Made by a program: the position numbers and the translations under genes. The notes beneath the pieces are model-generated. The model was not told the origin of the DNA. It saw only the letters and a list, made by a program, of their open reading frames with translations, and made no database searches. This document shows, piece after piece, positions 1 through 7,419 of a stretch of DNA of 64,000 nucleotides; positions within the stretch are counted from its first letter, which is position 1; every line of letters begins with the position of its first letter. The stretch covers positions 186,001 to 250,000 of the forward strand of contig CAWKIA010000032.1 in NCBI GenBank assembly GCA_963849635.1, read 5' to 3'. The DNA is from CAVRUD01 sp963849635 (GTDB taxonomy: Bacteria > Chloroflexota > Chloroflexia > Thermomicrobiales > UBA6265).

Positions 1-134
1 AAACCGCCACCCTGGAGGTCAACGGCACAGTCACGGTCCGCCCCCGCCACCCCACCCCGAACGAGCGCGCCCAGGCCGAAATCCTGGCCCGCCTGTCCGC
101 CATCGAACACCTGCTTCGTGGCAACACCCCATAG
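1..134 (+). CDS. 3' end of an unidentified protein gene
   Basis: An open frame runs in from the left edge and stops with TAG at 132-134, giving about 43 residues that end in a helical segment (AEILARLSAIEHLLRGN). The frame is consistent with coding GC-skew at third positions. Too little is present to name a family. The gene is followed one base later by a perfect 20-bp palindrome that may end the transcript. Confidence 0.45.
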   Translation, partial: TATLEVNGTVTVRPRHPTPNERAQAEILARLSAIEHLLRGNTP

Positions 135-154
135 GGGCGCGATGCATCGCGCCC
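135..154. repeat. perfect 20-bp palindrome
   Basis: GGGCGCGATGCATCGCGCCC is its own reverse complement and abuts the stop codon of the partial upstream gene. There is no T-tract, so a classical terminator is not shown. Related palindromes with a central GCATGC or ATGCAT core occur near 26.28 and 26.35 kb, so it may belong to a dispersed family of short palindromic repeats. Confidence 0.7.
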
Positions 155-173
155 ACGTTCCTCACGCGATCGT

Positions 174-779
174 TCAGGCCTGGCAACTAGGCACGATTCT
201 CCGCCCCCCTACGCCGGCTATCCGGGCACCGACGGCTTGCGCGAACGCGATCGAATCCTTTCCGATACCGTGCTCCACGTAGACCTTCATCAGCGCGAGC
301 GCCTCACCCCACCCGATCGCGCAGTCGATGTTGGCTCTGCGCCCGGCGGGCGTGTCCCGATAGCCGTAATCGCGCAGATGGACGGTCGTCCCGTCACGGT
401 CCGGGACGAAGTCGATCTCGACCGTTGTCAGGTAAGGCTGGGTCTCCCCATCCGCCCCGCCTTCCCCATCCCACCCGAAGACGATCCTCCTCGGCCGATC
501 AGCCGCGTAGACCGGCACGGTCGACGCCCCGGTGTATTGGTGTGGCCCCCAATCCTGCCAGCGCCAGGTCATCTCCCCACCTGGCCGCGGATCCGACACG
601 GTCCCGTTGGTGAACCACCCGCCCAGCCCCTCGGCCGTGGTCATCGCGTCGTAGACCCGCTCCGGTTCCGCCCGCACGAAGACGCTGTGCCGGATCTCGC
701 CGACAACTTGCGCGTCGACGCTGGCCGTGCCGTCCGGTGTCGCGGGGGGCATGGCTATCTGGTGCTCGTTTGTGGCCAT
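174..779 (-). CDS. SRPBCC/AHSA1-family protein
   Basis: The 201-residue product carries an activator-of-Hsp90 (AHSA1)-type START-like fold: EIRHSVFVRAEPERVYDAMT begins the domain, followed by GGWFTNG, the W-x-W-D strand and a C-terminal helix. Such proteins bind hydrophobic ligands in a helix-grip cavity; no ligand can be named. It is the last gene of an SRPBCC-ArsR-SRPBCC operon. An in-frame GTG at 833 overlaps the ArsR stop (GTGA), but the ATG at 779 has AGGA nine bases upstream and places the start nearer the domain, so 779 is preferred. The alternative start adds 18 poorly structured residues. Confidence 0.85.
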   Translation of the reverse strand: MATNEHQIAMPPATPDGTASVDAQVVGEIRHSVFVRAEPERVYDAMTTAEGLGGWFTNGTVSDPRPGGEMTWRWQDWGPHQYTGASTVPVYAADRPRRIVFGWDGEGGADGETQPYLTTVEIDFVPDRDGTTVHLRDYGYRDTPAGRRANIDCAIGWGEALALMKVYVEHGIGKDSIAFAQAVGARIAGVGGRRIVPSCQA

Positions 780-829
780 GGGTTGGGTTCCTATCGTGGT
801 TTTCGGGGGCTGGCGTCTGGGCGCAGCCC

Positions 830-1228
830 TCACTCCTCGACCAGCCGCTTCAGCGCGGCGATCCGGCGGTTCCAGCGGTCCTCGATCCCGGCCAGCCAGC
901 CGGTGGCCGCGGTAAGAGCGCCAGGCGCCAGGGAGTAGTGCCGTTCTCGACCCATTTTCTGGTCAGTCACCAGTCCGGCCTCGGCCAGCACCCGCAGGTG
1001 CTTACTCGCCGCCTGCCGCGTGATCGGCAGCCCGGCATGCAGAGCGGTGATCGTGGCCGGGCCATCCGCCAGCCGCTCCAGCATCCGCCGCCGGGTAGGA
1101 TCTGCGAGGGCCAGGAAGACCGGCTCAGCGCCACGCTCAGCCGACAGCCGCGACGATCCCGAGTGGCCCAAATGGGCAGCCCGGCCACCGAGTTCTTCAC
1201 CATTCGGATCGTCACGGCCTGTCGACAA
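830..1228 (-). CDS. ArsR-family winged-helix transcriptional regulator
   Basis: The 132-residue product has the ArsR/SmtB winged helix: FLALADPTRRRMLERLADGP, then ITRQAASKHLRVLAEAGLV as the recognition helix and a wing with GRERHYSLAP. The metal-binding ELCVCDL motif of true ArsR sensors is absent, so a small organic signal is more likely than a metal. The start appears to be TTG at 1228, with GGAGAG seven bases upstream. It lies 15 bp after one SRPBCC gene and overlaps a possible start of another, an arrangement common for ArsR/AHSA1 pairs. It is the obvious candidate to bind the two dyads at 1723-1793. Confidence 0.88.
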   Translation of the reverse strand: MSTGRDDPNGEELGGRAAHLGHSGSSRLSAERGAEPVFLALADPTRRRMLERLADGPATITALHAGLPITRQAASKHLRVLAEAGLVTDQKMGRERHYSLAPGALTAATGWLAGIEDRWNRRIAALKRLVEE

Positions 1229-1243
1229 AGCGATCTCTCCAGA

Positions 1244-1699
1244 TTAGGCGCGGGTCACGTACGTAGCGAGGTTGCCGATCACCTCGGGCCACCCCTGGGC
1301 ATTTTCGCGCAATGCGGTATCTCGCACCTCGTCCGGCAGAGCCTCGAACCCCGACTCGATGACCCGAATCCGGGTGCCGTCGGCCTCTTCCACCAGAGTG
1401 ATCTCCACGAGCGTATTCGCCTGCTCCGCCACCGACTTGGCCGGATCAGCGGAGTGGGAGCGCCAGCGGAAGGCAAACCGATTCGGCGGCTCGACAGCGA
1501 CGACCTGGACCGGCGGGGCGCCCTCGGAGCCGTCCTCGAACTTGAACCGGAGGGCGCCTTCGCCACCCGGCGTCATTGAGTACGTCGGCTCGGCAAACCA
1601 TTCTTTCAACTTCGCCGGCTCCGATATCGCCGCCCAGACGCGAGTCAGCGGCGCCGCCAGGAACTCTTCTCGCTCGTACCGGTTCATTGTTGCTGACAT
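1244..1699 (-). CDS. SRPBCC/AHSA1-family protein, first gene of operon
   Basis: The 151-residue product is a compact AHSA1 domain (LTRVWAAISEPAKLKEWFA at the N-terminus, RIRVIESGFEALP near the C-terminus). It resembles the gene at the other end of the operon and the two probably bind related ligands. The ATG at 1699 is set by a strong AGGAG at 1705-1709. A TATAAT -10 box and an overlapping operator dyad lie immediately upstream, so expression is probably repressed by the co-transcribed ArsR protein. Confidence 0.88.
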   Translation of the reverse strand: MSATMNRYEREEFLAAPLTRVWAAISEPAKLKEWFAEPTYSMTPGGEGALRFKFEDGSEGAPPVQVVAVEPPNRFAFRWRSHSADPAKSVAEQANTLVEITLVEEADGTRIRVIESGFEALPDEVRDTALRENAQGWPEVIGNLATYVTRA

Positions 1700-1719
1700 C
1701 TTGGCTCCTTTGTCCTGAG

Positions 1720-1725
1720 ATTATA
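1720..1725 (-). promoter_or_regulatory. -10 box of the SRPBCC-ArsR operon
   Basis: TATAAT on the minus strand, 20 bp upstream of the ribosome binding site. No good -35 is visible at 17 bp (GGATAG). The box overlaps operator 1, so repressor binding would occlude RNA polymerase. Confidence 0.6.
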
Positions 1726-1746
1726 TGCAACACGCTAGTTGCCTAT
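1723..1746. promoter_or_regulatory. operator dyad 1 (ATA-N-GCAAC-N6-GTTGC-N-TAT)
   Basis: A 24-bp inverted repeat whose arms ATA-N-GCAAC and GTTGC-N-TAT match perfectly. It covers the -10 box. The same dyad recurs 47 bp away, which makes it a specific protein site rather than chance. Likely bound by the ArsR-family product of the operon. Confidence 0.7.
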
Positions 1747-1769
1747 CCAGGATACATGGGAGACGCCAG

Positions 1770-1793
1770 ATATGCAACTCATATGTTGCGTAT
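1770..1793. promoter_or_regulatory. operator dyad 2 (same sequence as dyad 1)
   Basis: Second copy of ATATGCAAC-N6-GTTGC-N-TAT, 47 bp centre to centre from the first, between the SRPBCC operon and the rightward gene at 1907. It could serve cooperative repression or control of the divergent gene. Confidence 0.7.
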
Positions 1794-1906
1794 TTCGGGC
1801 TGCCTCGTTGAAGTGCCCAGCGGCGCGGCCACCGTATACTTGCCGGAATAGGGGCAAGATGCGTCAGGTAGATGCCAGATACGCCCAGCAATAGAGGATC
1901 ATTCGC

Positions 1907-2338
1907 GTGGCGGACGGGCTCAACCAACTCCTCGACCATATCGCGCGTCACTACCTCGTCCCGGACGATCAGCGCACGATCGACCTCGACGCGTCCGCGG
2001 CCGAACCCGGCGATCTCCTCGAAACGGAGAAGCGCGAAGCCGCCACCCGCGAGATCGAGCGCGCCCGGGAGCTACGCGGCCCATTCTCCGCCGGTCTCCG
2101 GCGAGCCCGTGCCTCCCGAGCCGCCGGTGAACCCGCTCTCGCCCTGGACGACCGCGACCCTGAGCAAGACCAGATAGCCACGGCCTTGATCCATGCGTTG
2201 GTCCGCACCAACCTCGCCACCTCCCATGCGGAGACCACGACCGAGAACCACTACGTCTATCGCCTCTCGATCGATTGGGACGCCCTCCGAACCGTGGCCA
2301 GTGCGGCAGGAGTCGATCTGGACGAGGCCCTCCGCTGA
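1907..2338 (+). CDS. conserved-looking hypothetical protein
   Basis: The 143-residue product is acidic and has no signal peptide or membrane segment. It shows a helical centre rich in Arg/Ala/Glu and ends with YVYRLSIDWDALRTVASAAG. I recognise no family. The GTG start at 1907 has AGAGGA seven bases upstream. The gene precedes rnc by 68 bp in the same direction, so the two may be co-transcribed. Confidence 0.6.
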   Translation: MADGLNQLLDHIARHYLVPDDQRTIDLDASAAEPGDLLETEKREAATREIERARELRGPFSAGLRRARASRAAGEPALALDDRDPEQDQIATALIHALVRTNLATSHAETTTENHYVYRLSIDWDALRTVASAAGVDLDEALR

Positions 2339-2346
2339 AATCGAGG

Positions 2347-2489
2347 CGGCAAGGCGGCAAGGCGGCAAGACGGCTAGGGACGATAGAAGATGACGAAGCT
2401 CAATGGATGAACGGTGTGAGTGACGCGATCGATCACGACGAACCGAATACGGCCCAGCTTGCCGTCTTGCCGTCTGACCCGCTTGCCGA
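2347..2489. repeat. two inverted arrays of an 8-bp repeat flanking the rnc start
   Basis: Arm 1 (2347-2378) is four octamers: CGGCAAGG, CGGCAAGG, CGGCAAGA, CGGCTAGG. Arm 2 (2458-2489) is four octamers of the complementary type (CTTGCCGT twice, CTGACCCG, CTTGCCGA). The arms can pair in mRNA over about 32 bp with few mismatches, leaving the rnc ATG at 2407 in a loop of roughly 80 nt. Arm 2 lies inside the rnc reading frame. Confidence 0.7.
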
Positions 2490-3270
2490 CCCAGATGACG
2501 ACCGCCCCGCTCGGTTCGCGGCCGCGATCGGGGTACGGTTCAAAGACCTCGGCATCCTCCGCACCGCCCTAACCCACCGGTCCGTGCTCCACCACTGGGC
2601 CTCGGCCGGCCTGATCCCGGCGACCCTGCAATCGAACGAGCGCCTGGAGTTCCTGGGAGATGCCATCCTGGGCGCCGTCGCCGCCGAGGACCTCTATCAC
2701 CGCTACCCGGACGCCGACGAGGGAGCACTCACCCGAATGCGCGTCACCCTGGTCCGGGCGGAGACGCTCGTCCGCTGGGCCCGCCAGATCGACTTGGGGG
2801 ACTACCTCTTCCTCGGCCAGGGAGAACGGGTGACCGAGGGTGCCCGCGACAGGATGCTGGCCGGGGCCTTCGAGGCAGTGGTCGGCGCGATCTTCCTCGA
2901 CCGCGGCCGCCGGGAAGCGCGCCGCTTCGTGCGCCCCTTCCTGGCCCAGGGCATCCAGGAGGACACCTCCCCGCCGGAGACCAACCCGAAGGGCGTCCTC
3001 CAGGAGATCTTGCAAGAGCGCTTCCGCCGCTCCCCCTCCTACCGCGTCCTCCAGATCGAAGGCCCGGACCACGCCCGCATCTTCACCATCGAGGCTGCAC
3101 TGAACGACCGCGTCCTCGGCACCGGACAGGGCCCCAGCAAACGCGACGCCGAACAGCAAGCCGCCCGCGCCGCCCTCGACACCCTCTCCCAGGAAACCCT
3201 GCCTCCCCCCCTCCCCAACCACGGCTCCAGCACGGCCCGCCGCAAACGTGGCCGCACCAAGGAGAGTTGA
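2407..3270 (+). CDS. rnc: ribonuclease III
   Basis: The 287-residue product cleaves double-stranded RNA in rRNA processing and mRNA turnover. The endonuclease domain carries the signature NERLEFLGDAILGAVAAE with catalytic Glu and Asp, and the second catalytic cluster LAGAFEAVVGAIFLDRG. The C-terminal dsRNA-binding domain starts near NPKGVLQEILQER and ends with GTGQGPSKRDAEQQAARAAL. About 35 N-terminal residues precede the usual start and are encoded partly by an octamer repeat; a basic tail (TARRKRGRTKES) follows. The ATG at 2407 best fits the domain start. The last 188 bp overlap the antisense Uma2 frame. Confidence 0.95.
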   Translation: MNGVSDAIDHDEPNTAQLAVLPSDPLADPDDDRPARFAAAIGVRFKDLGILRTALTHRSVLHHWASAGLIPATLQSNERLEFLGDAILGAVAAEDLYHRYPDADEGALTRMRVTLVRAETLVRWARQIDLGDYLFLGQGERVTEGARDRMLAGAFEAVVGAIFLDRGRREARRFVRPFLAQGIQEDTSPPETNPKGVLQEILQERFRRSPSYRVLQIEGPDHARIFTIEAALNDRVLGTGQGPSKRDAEQQAARAALDTLSQETLPPPLPNHGSSTARRKRGRTKES

Positions 3271-3880
3271 TACCGTGCACGGCTGATGCGCGCAGTACGC
3301 TTGGCAAACCGGCTACGACTCTGGTCTTACTCCACCGAAAAATCTCGGCCACACTCAGCCGGAACCCCAGAAGGATCTCCCCACCGTCGAGTTCGTCGCC
3401 TTCGCCAAGCTCTTCGGCTAGTTTTCCATCCAGGTAGACCGAAACCGTGCGCCGAGCGGGATCGACCCACCAGACGAGCGGCACGCCAGCGCGGCGGTAG
3501 ATCTCCTGTTTCCGGGCAATATCGCCCGGCCGGTCCGTTGGCGAGATGACCTCGACCGCCAGGTCAGGCGGCACGGGGATGTAGCCATCAGGAACGCGGC
3601 GCCCGGGGAGGCGATCCCAGGCAATAAACGCCACATCCGGCACGACAACGGTATCCGGATCTCGAGAGAGGATGTACGAGCCATCCGCGCCGGTCACCCA
3701 GCCAAGTCCACGGGGTCGCACGAATATCGAGATGAGCGCACCGATCCAGTGCGCAAGTCCGCTCGCCATCCCGCCCGCGCTCGGCACCTTCCGTAGCTCC
3801 CCATTCCAGATCTCCCACGGCTCGTCGCCCGGCATCCGCCACAGGTCTTCGGCCGTGTAGCGCGTTATGGTTGTTGCCAT
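3083..3880 (-). CDS. Uma2-family restriction-endonuclease-like protein with read-through tail
   Basis: Residues 1-185 form a DUF820/Uma2 domain of the PD-(D/E)XK nuclease fold: YTAEDLWRMPGDEPWEIWNGEL, VVPDVAFI, PPDLAVEVISPTD (the catalytic Asp...Glu-x-x set), KQEIYRRAGVPLVWWVDP and LLGFRLSVAEIF. The fold is complete there, but the frame continues about 80 residues of low-complexity Gly/Arg/Cys into the antisense of rnc. A frameshift or lost stop around 3325 is likely. The biological role of Uma2 proteins is not established. A second copy lies at 20.9 kb. Confidence 0.8.
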   Translation of the reverse strand: MATTITRYTAEDLWRMPGDEPWEIWNGELRKVPSAGGMASGLAHWIGALISIFVRPRGLGWVTGADGSYILSRDPDTVVVPDVAFIAWDRLPGRRVPDGYIPVPPDLAVEVISPTDRPGDIARKQEIYRRAGVPLVWWVDPARRTVSVYLDGKLAEELGEGDELDGGEILLGFRLSVAEIFRWSKTRVVAGLPSVLRASAVHGINSPWCGHVCGGPCWSRGWGGGEAGFPGRGCRGRRGRLAVRRRVCWGPVRCRGRGRSVQPRW

Positions 3881-4054
3881 GGCCCCTCGTCCTGATCCTA
3901 CTCAAGGGAGTGCGACGTCGCCTCTCAATCCATGCTATCACCCTGCCGTAGCACTCGGTCCTCATCCTGACCATCTCTTCCGAGTGTTTGCCGCTCCTAG
4001 GACAGACGACCGTCCGTAGCACGGCCAAGGCGCTCATAGACCTTGAAAACGGAA

Positions 4055-4561
4055 TCACTCGTTCATGAACTGGTGGACCAATCTGGCGCACTCGTCGGGG
4101 GTGGTGTCCGTGGTGTCGATGTGGAGTGCCGGCAGGCTGGCTGGGAGCAGCGGCAAAAGCGATGGGTAGCGCTGGTTTGCCCGCACGATCGTCTCGATCG
4201 AGTGGTAATGGTCCGGCGACTGGGCATGCCGGCGTCGCACCTCGTCGTCCGTCGCTGTGAGCAACACCAACCTTGAGGGAACGGCGCTGCTGACCCGGTC
4301 GAAGCCGGCGATCAGGTTCGGAAGGTAGCCCCGGTCCTCGCCATACGCCCACCTGGAGAAGTAGCACCGATCGAGGATCACATCGCGCGCGGTGGTGCGC
4401 AGCAATTCGACGGTAGCCGTGGCCACCCCGATCGTTTCGGCTTTGTCGTCGCCCACACGCGCCCAGCGGATCTTGGCGACGGGCCAGAGGTGCTCCTGCC
4501 GGAACCGATCGATCAGCGTCGACTTGCCAACCAGATCGGCGCCCTCAACGATGAGAATCAT
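4055..4561 (-). CDS. P-loop nucleoside/nucleotide kinase-like protein
   Basis: The 168-residue product starts with the Walker A motif GADLVGKSTL at residues 7-16, followed by a DRCYFSRWAYGEDRG segment resembling the DR(S/Y) region of deoxynucleoside and thymidylate kinases, and an Arg-rich lid (DDEVRRRHAQSPDHYHS). A small dNMP or nucleoside kinase is the best guess; the substrate cannot be set from sequence. The start overlaps the end of the HIT gene by 17 bp, so the two are translationally coupled. Confidence 0.75.
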   Translation of the reverse strand: MILIVEGADLVGKSTLIDRFRQEHLWPVAKIRWARVGDDKAETIGVATATVELLRTTARDVILDRCYFSRWAYGEDRGYLPNLIAGFDRVSSAVPSRLVLLTATDDEVRRRHAQSPDHYHSIETIVRANQRYPSLLPLLPASLPALHIDTTDTTPDECARLVHQFMNE

Positions 4562-5030
4562 GGGCCACCTCGTCTAGATGCCGGTACTGCTGTCGGATCT
4601 CGGCCGCGACCCGATCGAGTTCTTCCCGTGGCGGCTTGTCCGACCAGTCCGCCTCGATCTTGAACGCATCTCCCTGGAACCTCGGGAAAACGTGGATGTG
4701 CAGATGGAATACCGTCTGGAAGGCCGCCTCGCCGTCCGCCAGGAACAGGTTGATGCCCTCACACCGGAGTCCAGAGCGACGAATAGCCGTAGCGGCTCGC
4801 TTAGCCACCGTGAAGAGATGGGCAACCACATCGTCTTCCAGGTCGTCCAGATACGGTGCGTGCTGCTTGGGCATGACGAGGAGGTGGCCGGGGTTGACCG
4901 GCCCGATCGTGGCAGCGACAAGCGACCGGTCATCTTCATGAACGATGCTTGCTGGAGCGCGCCCGGCCACAATCTCGCAGAAGACACATGGCGTTCGTGG
5001 GATCGCCGTCGATTCAATATCGGTGTCCAT
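4545..5030 (-). CDS. HIT-family nucleotide hydrolase/transferase
   Basis: The 161-residue product contains CVFCEIVAGRAPASIVHEDD (with the two Cys that open many Hint-like proteins), PVNPGHLLVMPKQHAPYL and the catalytic histidine triad HLHIHVFPR. It probably cleaves a nucleoside phosphate ester or phosphoramidate. The ATG at 5030 has a near-ideal GGAGG five bases upstream, which excludes the longer upstream frame. It heads a two-gene operon with the P-loop kinase and is divergent from prs, sharing a 150-bp promoter region. Confidence 0.9.
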   Translation of the reverse strand: MDTDIESTAIPRTPCVFCEIVAGRAPASIVHEDDRSLVAATIGPVNPGHLLVMPKQHAPYLDDLEDDVVAHLFTVAKRAATAIRRSGLRCEGINLFLADGEAAFQTVFHLHIHVFPRFQGDAFKIEADWSDKPPREELDRVAAEIRQQYRHLDEVAHDSHR

Positions 5031-5179
5031 TGTGCCTCCGTCTATTCGATCCCTCGACACGTGACCAGGTACCGTCTCCAGCTTACGCACGCTTCTCCTG
5101 TCTCACGTCTCACGCCACGTTCCGTGCGATAGTTATGACCTACGGTCACGGCATCGTGGATCTCAGGAGGAGACGGCGG

Positions 5180-6190
5180 GTGGGCAAGCTCTTCGATCAG
5201 TTGACCGTTTTCGGCGGCAACGCCAATCCGGCCCTGACGACCGAAATCTGCGACTACATCGGCATTCCCCCTGGCCGAGCCGAGGTCTTCAAATTCTCCA
5301 ACGACAATACCTTCGTCCGCATCGGCGAGAGCGTCCGCCAGAACGATGTCTTCGTCGTCCAGTCGATCGCCTACCCGGTCAACGACTCCGTCATGGAGCT
5401 GTTGATCATGATCGACACCCTGAAACGATCCTCCGCCGGCCGCATAACAGCAGTCATCCCCTACTACGGCTACGGCCGCACCGATAAGAAGGACCAACCC
5501 CGGGTGCCGATCACTGCCCGCCTCGTGGCCGACCTGATCACCGTCGCCGGCGCGGACCGCGTGCTCGCCCTCGATCTTCACGCCGGCCAGATCCAGGGGT
5601 TTTTCGATGTCCCGGTGGATGAGCTCACCGCCCAATACCTGCTCGCCCAATACTTTGTCGAGAAGCGGCTGCCACGGCCGGTCGTCGTCTCGCCCGATCT
5701 GGGCAGCACCAAGCGGGCCCGCAACTTCGCCGAGATCCTCAACGCGTCGTTGGCGATCATCGAGAAGCGCCGGGTTGGGAACCAGGACCACAGCGAGATT
5801 CTCAATCTGATCGGCTCGGTGGAGGGCTGCCCGGTCGTGATCGTCGACGACGAGATCGACACCGCCGGCTCGCTCACCCAGGCCGTCAACGTCTGCCTCC
5901 AGAACGGCGCCACCGAGGTCTATGCCGCCGCGACGCATGCCGTCCTCTCCGGCCCCGCCGTCCGCCGCCTCCAGGAGAGTCCCCTCCAGGAGTTGGTGGT
6001 GAGCAACAGCATCGCCGTCCCGGAGGAGAAGCGCTTCCCCAAACTGACGATCCTCTCGATCGCCGCCCTGCTCGGCGAGGCAATCCAGCGGATCCACACC
6101 GGCACCAGCGTCGCCGCCGCCTACCGCTCCGCCCAGACCTTCCAGACGCGCCTGCTCCTCTCCGGCGGCCTCGTCGGGGATCCTCGGTAG
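5180..6190 (+). CDS. prs: ribose-phosphate pyrophosphokinase
   Basis: The 336-residue product makes PRPP from ribose 5-phosphate and ATP, feeding purine, pyrimidine, His and Trp synthesis. Visible motifs: FGGNANPALTTEICDYIG at the N-terminus, the ATP-binding YYGYGRTDKKDQPRVPITAR loop, DLHAGQIQGFFDVPVDEL, SPDLGSTKRARNFAE and the PRPP-binding VVIVDDEIDTAGSL. The last is slightly unusual, with Glu-Ile-Asp-Thr-Ala in place of the common Ile-Asp-Thr-Gly-Gly. The GTG at 5180 is preferred because AGGAGG lies nine bases upstream; an in-frame ATG at 5135 lacks one. Confidence 0.93.
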   Translation: MGKLFDQLTVFGGNANPALTTEICDYIGIPPGRAEVFKFSNDNTFVRIGESVRQNDVFVVQSIAYPVNDSVMELLIMIDTLKRSSAGRITAVIPYYGYGRTDKKDQPRVPITARLVADLITVAGADRVLALDLHAGQIQGFFDVPVDELTAQYLLAQYFVEKRLPRPVVVSPDLGSTKRARNFAEILNASLAIIEKRRVGNQDHSEILNLIGSVEGCPVVIVDDEIDTAGSLTQAVNVCLQNGATEVYAAATHAVLSGPAVRRLQESPLQELVVSNSIAVPEEKRFPKLTILSIAALLGEAIQRIHTGTSVAAAYRSAQTFQTRLLLSGGLVGDPR

Positions 6191-6286
6191 GGCGTCATCC
6201 GGCGGTCGACGTTCCCGGATGGCCGGTTCAACGGTCACGATCAGTTATAGGGCCGACGATTCGCTCACTACGCGAAAGGTGATCCC

Positions 6287-7258
6287 ATGCTCCGCACCTC
6301 CCTCTGCGATCTCCTCAATATCGATCACCCGATCATCCTCGCCCCCATGGGATCCGCGACCTCCGCCGCCTTCGCTGCCGCCGCCTCCAACGCCGGCGGT
6401 CTCGGCAGCATCGCCACCCTGAGCCGGCCCACCGCCGCCGTCCTGGCCGACCTGAACGCCATCCGCGATCTCACCGACCGCCCCTTCGCCGTCAACCACG
6501 TCCCCCAATCCCTGGATGAGGAGGCCTTTGCCGCCACCCTGGCCCTGCGCCCGGCAGTCATCTCCTTCGCCCTCGGCGATCCCGGCGATCTCGTATGCCG
6601 GGCCCACGATGCCGGCTCGCTGGTCATGCTCCAGGTAACCACCGTCGCCCAGGCCGTTCTGGCCGCGGAGCGGGGTGTCGACATCGTCGTTGCTCAGGGG
6701 GGCGAGGCCGGCGGATTCTCCGGGGTCGTCGGCACCATGCCGCTCGTGCCCCAGGTCGTCGACGCCGTCGCTCCTATCCCTGTCGTCGCCGCTGGCGGAA
6801 TCTTCGACGGCCGGGGGCTCGCCGCCGCCCTCGTCCTGGGCGCCGCCGGCGTCAGCCTCGGCACTCGCTTCCTCGCCTCGCTGGAGGCGCCGATCGAGGA
6901 GAACTGGCAGCAGGCGGTCCTCGCCGCTCGCTCCGAAGACGCCATCAAGGCCGAGGCCCTGAACGCCGTCAGCCCAATCCCCGGTACCGCCGGCTTTGGC
7001 ACGGTCCTTCGCTCGTTGCGGACACCCTTCCTCGACGAATGGAACTCCCGCCTCACCGAGGCAGAGCATCAGCGCGACCGTCTCCAGGCCGAGATGACCA
7101 CCGCTGTCGAGGCCGGCCGCCGGATCGACTTCCTCGCCACCGCCGGTCAGTCCGCTGGAGCGATCACCGACGTCCTTCCGGTCGCGGAGATCATCCGCCA
7201 GATCGTTGCGGAAGCCGAAGCAACGATCCAATCCTCCAGCAGGCTCTTCGCCCAATGA
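6287..7258 (+). CDS. nitronate monooxygenase/2-nitropropane dioxygenase family
   Basis: The 323-residue product is an FMN-binding TIM barrel. It begins with the family start LLNIDHPIILAPMGSATSA, has VDIVVAQGGEAGGFSG (the phosphate-binding and catalytic His-substituted loop) and PVVAAGGIFDGRGLAAALVLGAAGVSLGTRFL. Members oxidise nitronates, or act as FabK-like enoyl-ACP reductases; the lack of fatty-acid neighbours favours the former. It lies 96 bp after prs without an obvious terminator. Confidence 0.88.
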   Translation: MLRTSLCDLLNIDHPIILAPMGSATSAAFAAAASNAGGLGSIATLSRPTAAVLADLNAIRDLTDRPFAVNHVPQSLDEEAFAATLALRPAVISFALGDPGDLVCRAHDAGSLVMLQVTTVAQAVLAAERGVDIVVAQGGEAGGFSGVVGTMPLVPQVVDAVAPIPVVAAGGIFDGRGLAAALVLGAAGVSLGTRFLASLEAPIEENWQQAVLAARSEDAIKAEALNAVSPIPGTAGFGTVLRSLRTPFLDEWNSRLTEAEHQRDRLQAEMTTAVEAGRRIDFLATAGQSAGAITDVLPVAEIIRQIVAEAEATIQSSSRLFAQ

Positions 7259-7419
7259 CGCTCTGATTCTCCGGCTCGCTCTCTTCCGGACACTCACCGG
7301 CGCACATGCCAGAACCAGGTAGACGGTTCCCACCGGGTGGTGCACCCTTCCCCTGATCGATCTCTGTAGCCCGACCGGGTTCAACTTCTCCTCATCACGA
7401 ACAAAGAAAGGGACGCACT

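Noticed and set aside
2569..3222. 217-codon minus-strand frame inside rnc
   Set aside because: Antisense of the RNase III catalytic core.
5042..6238. 398-codon minus-strand frame across prs
   Set aside because: It is the antisense mirror of a clear PRPP synthetase gene; long mirror frames are expected at this GC content and its protein has no recognisable motif.
7261..7419. Riboswitch in the leader of the exported protein gene at 7420
   Set aside because: The leader has some GC-rich pairing but no motif of a known riboswitch class.
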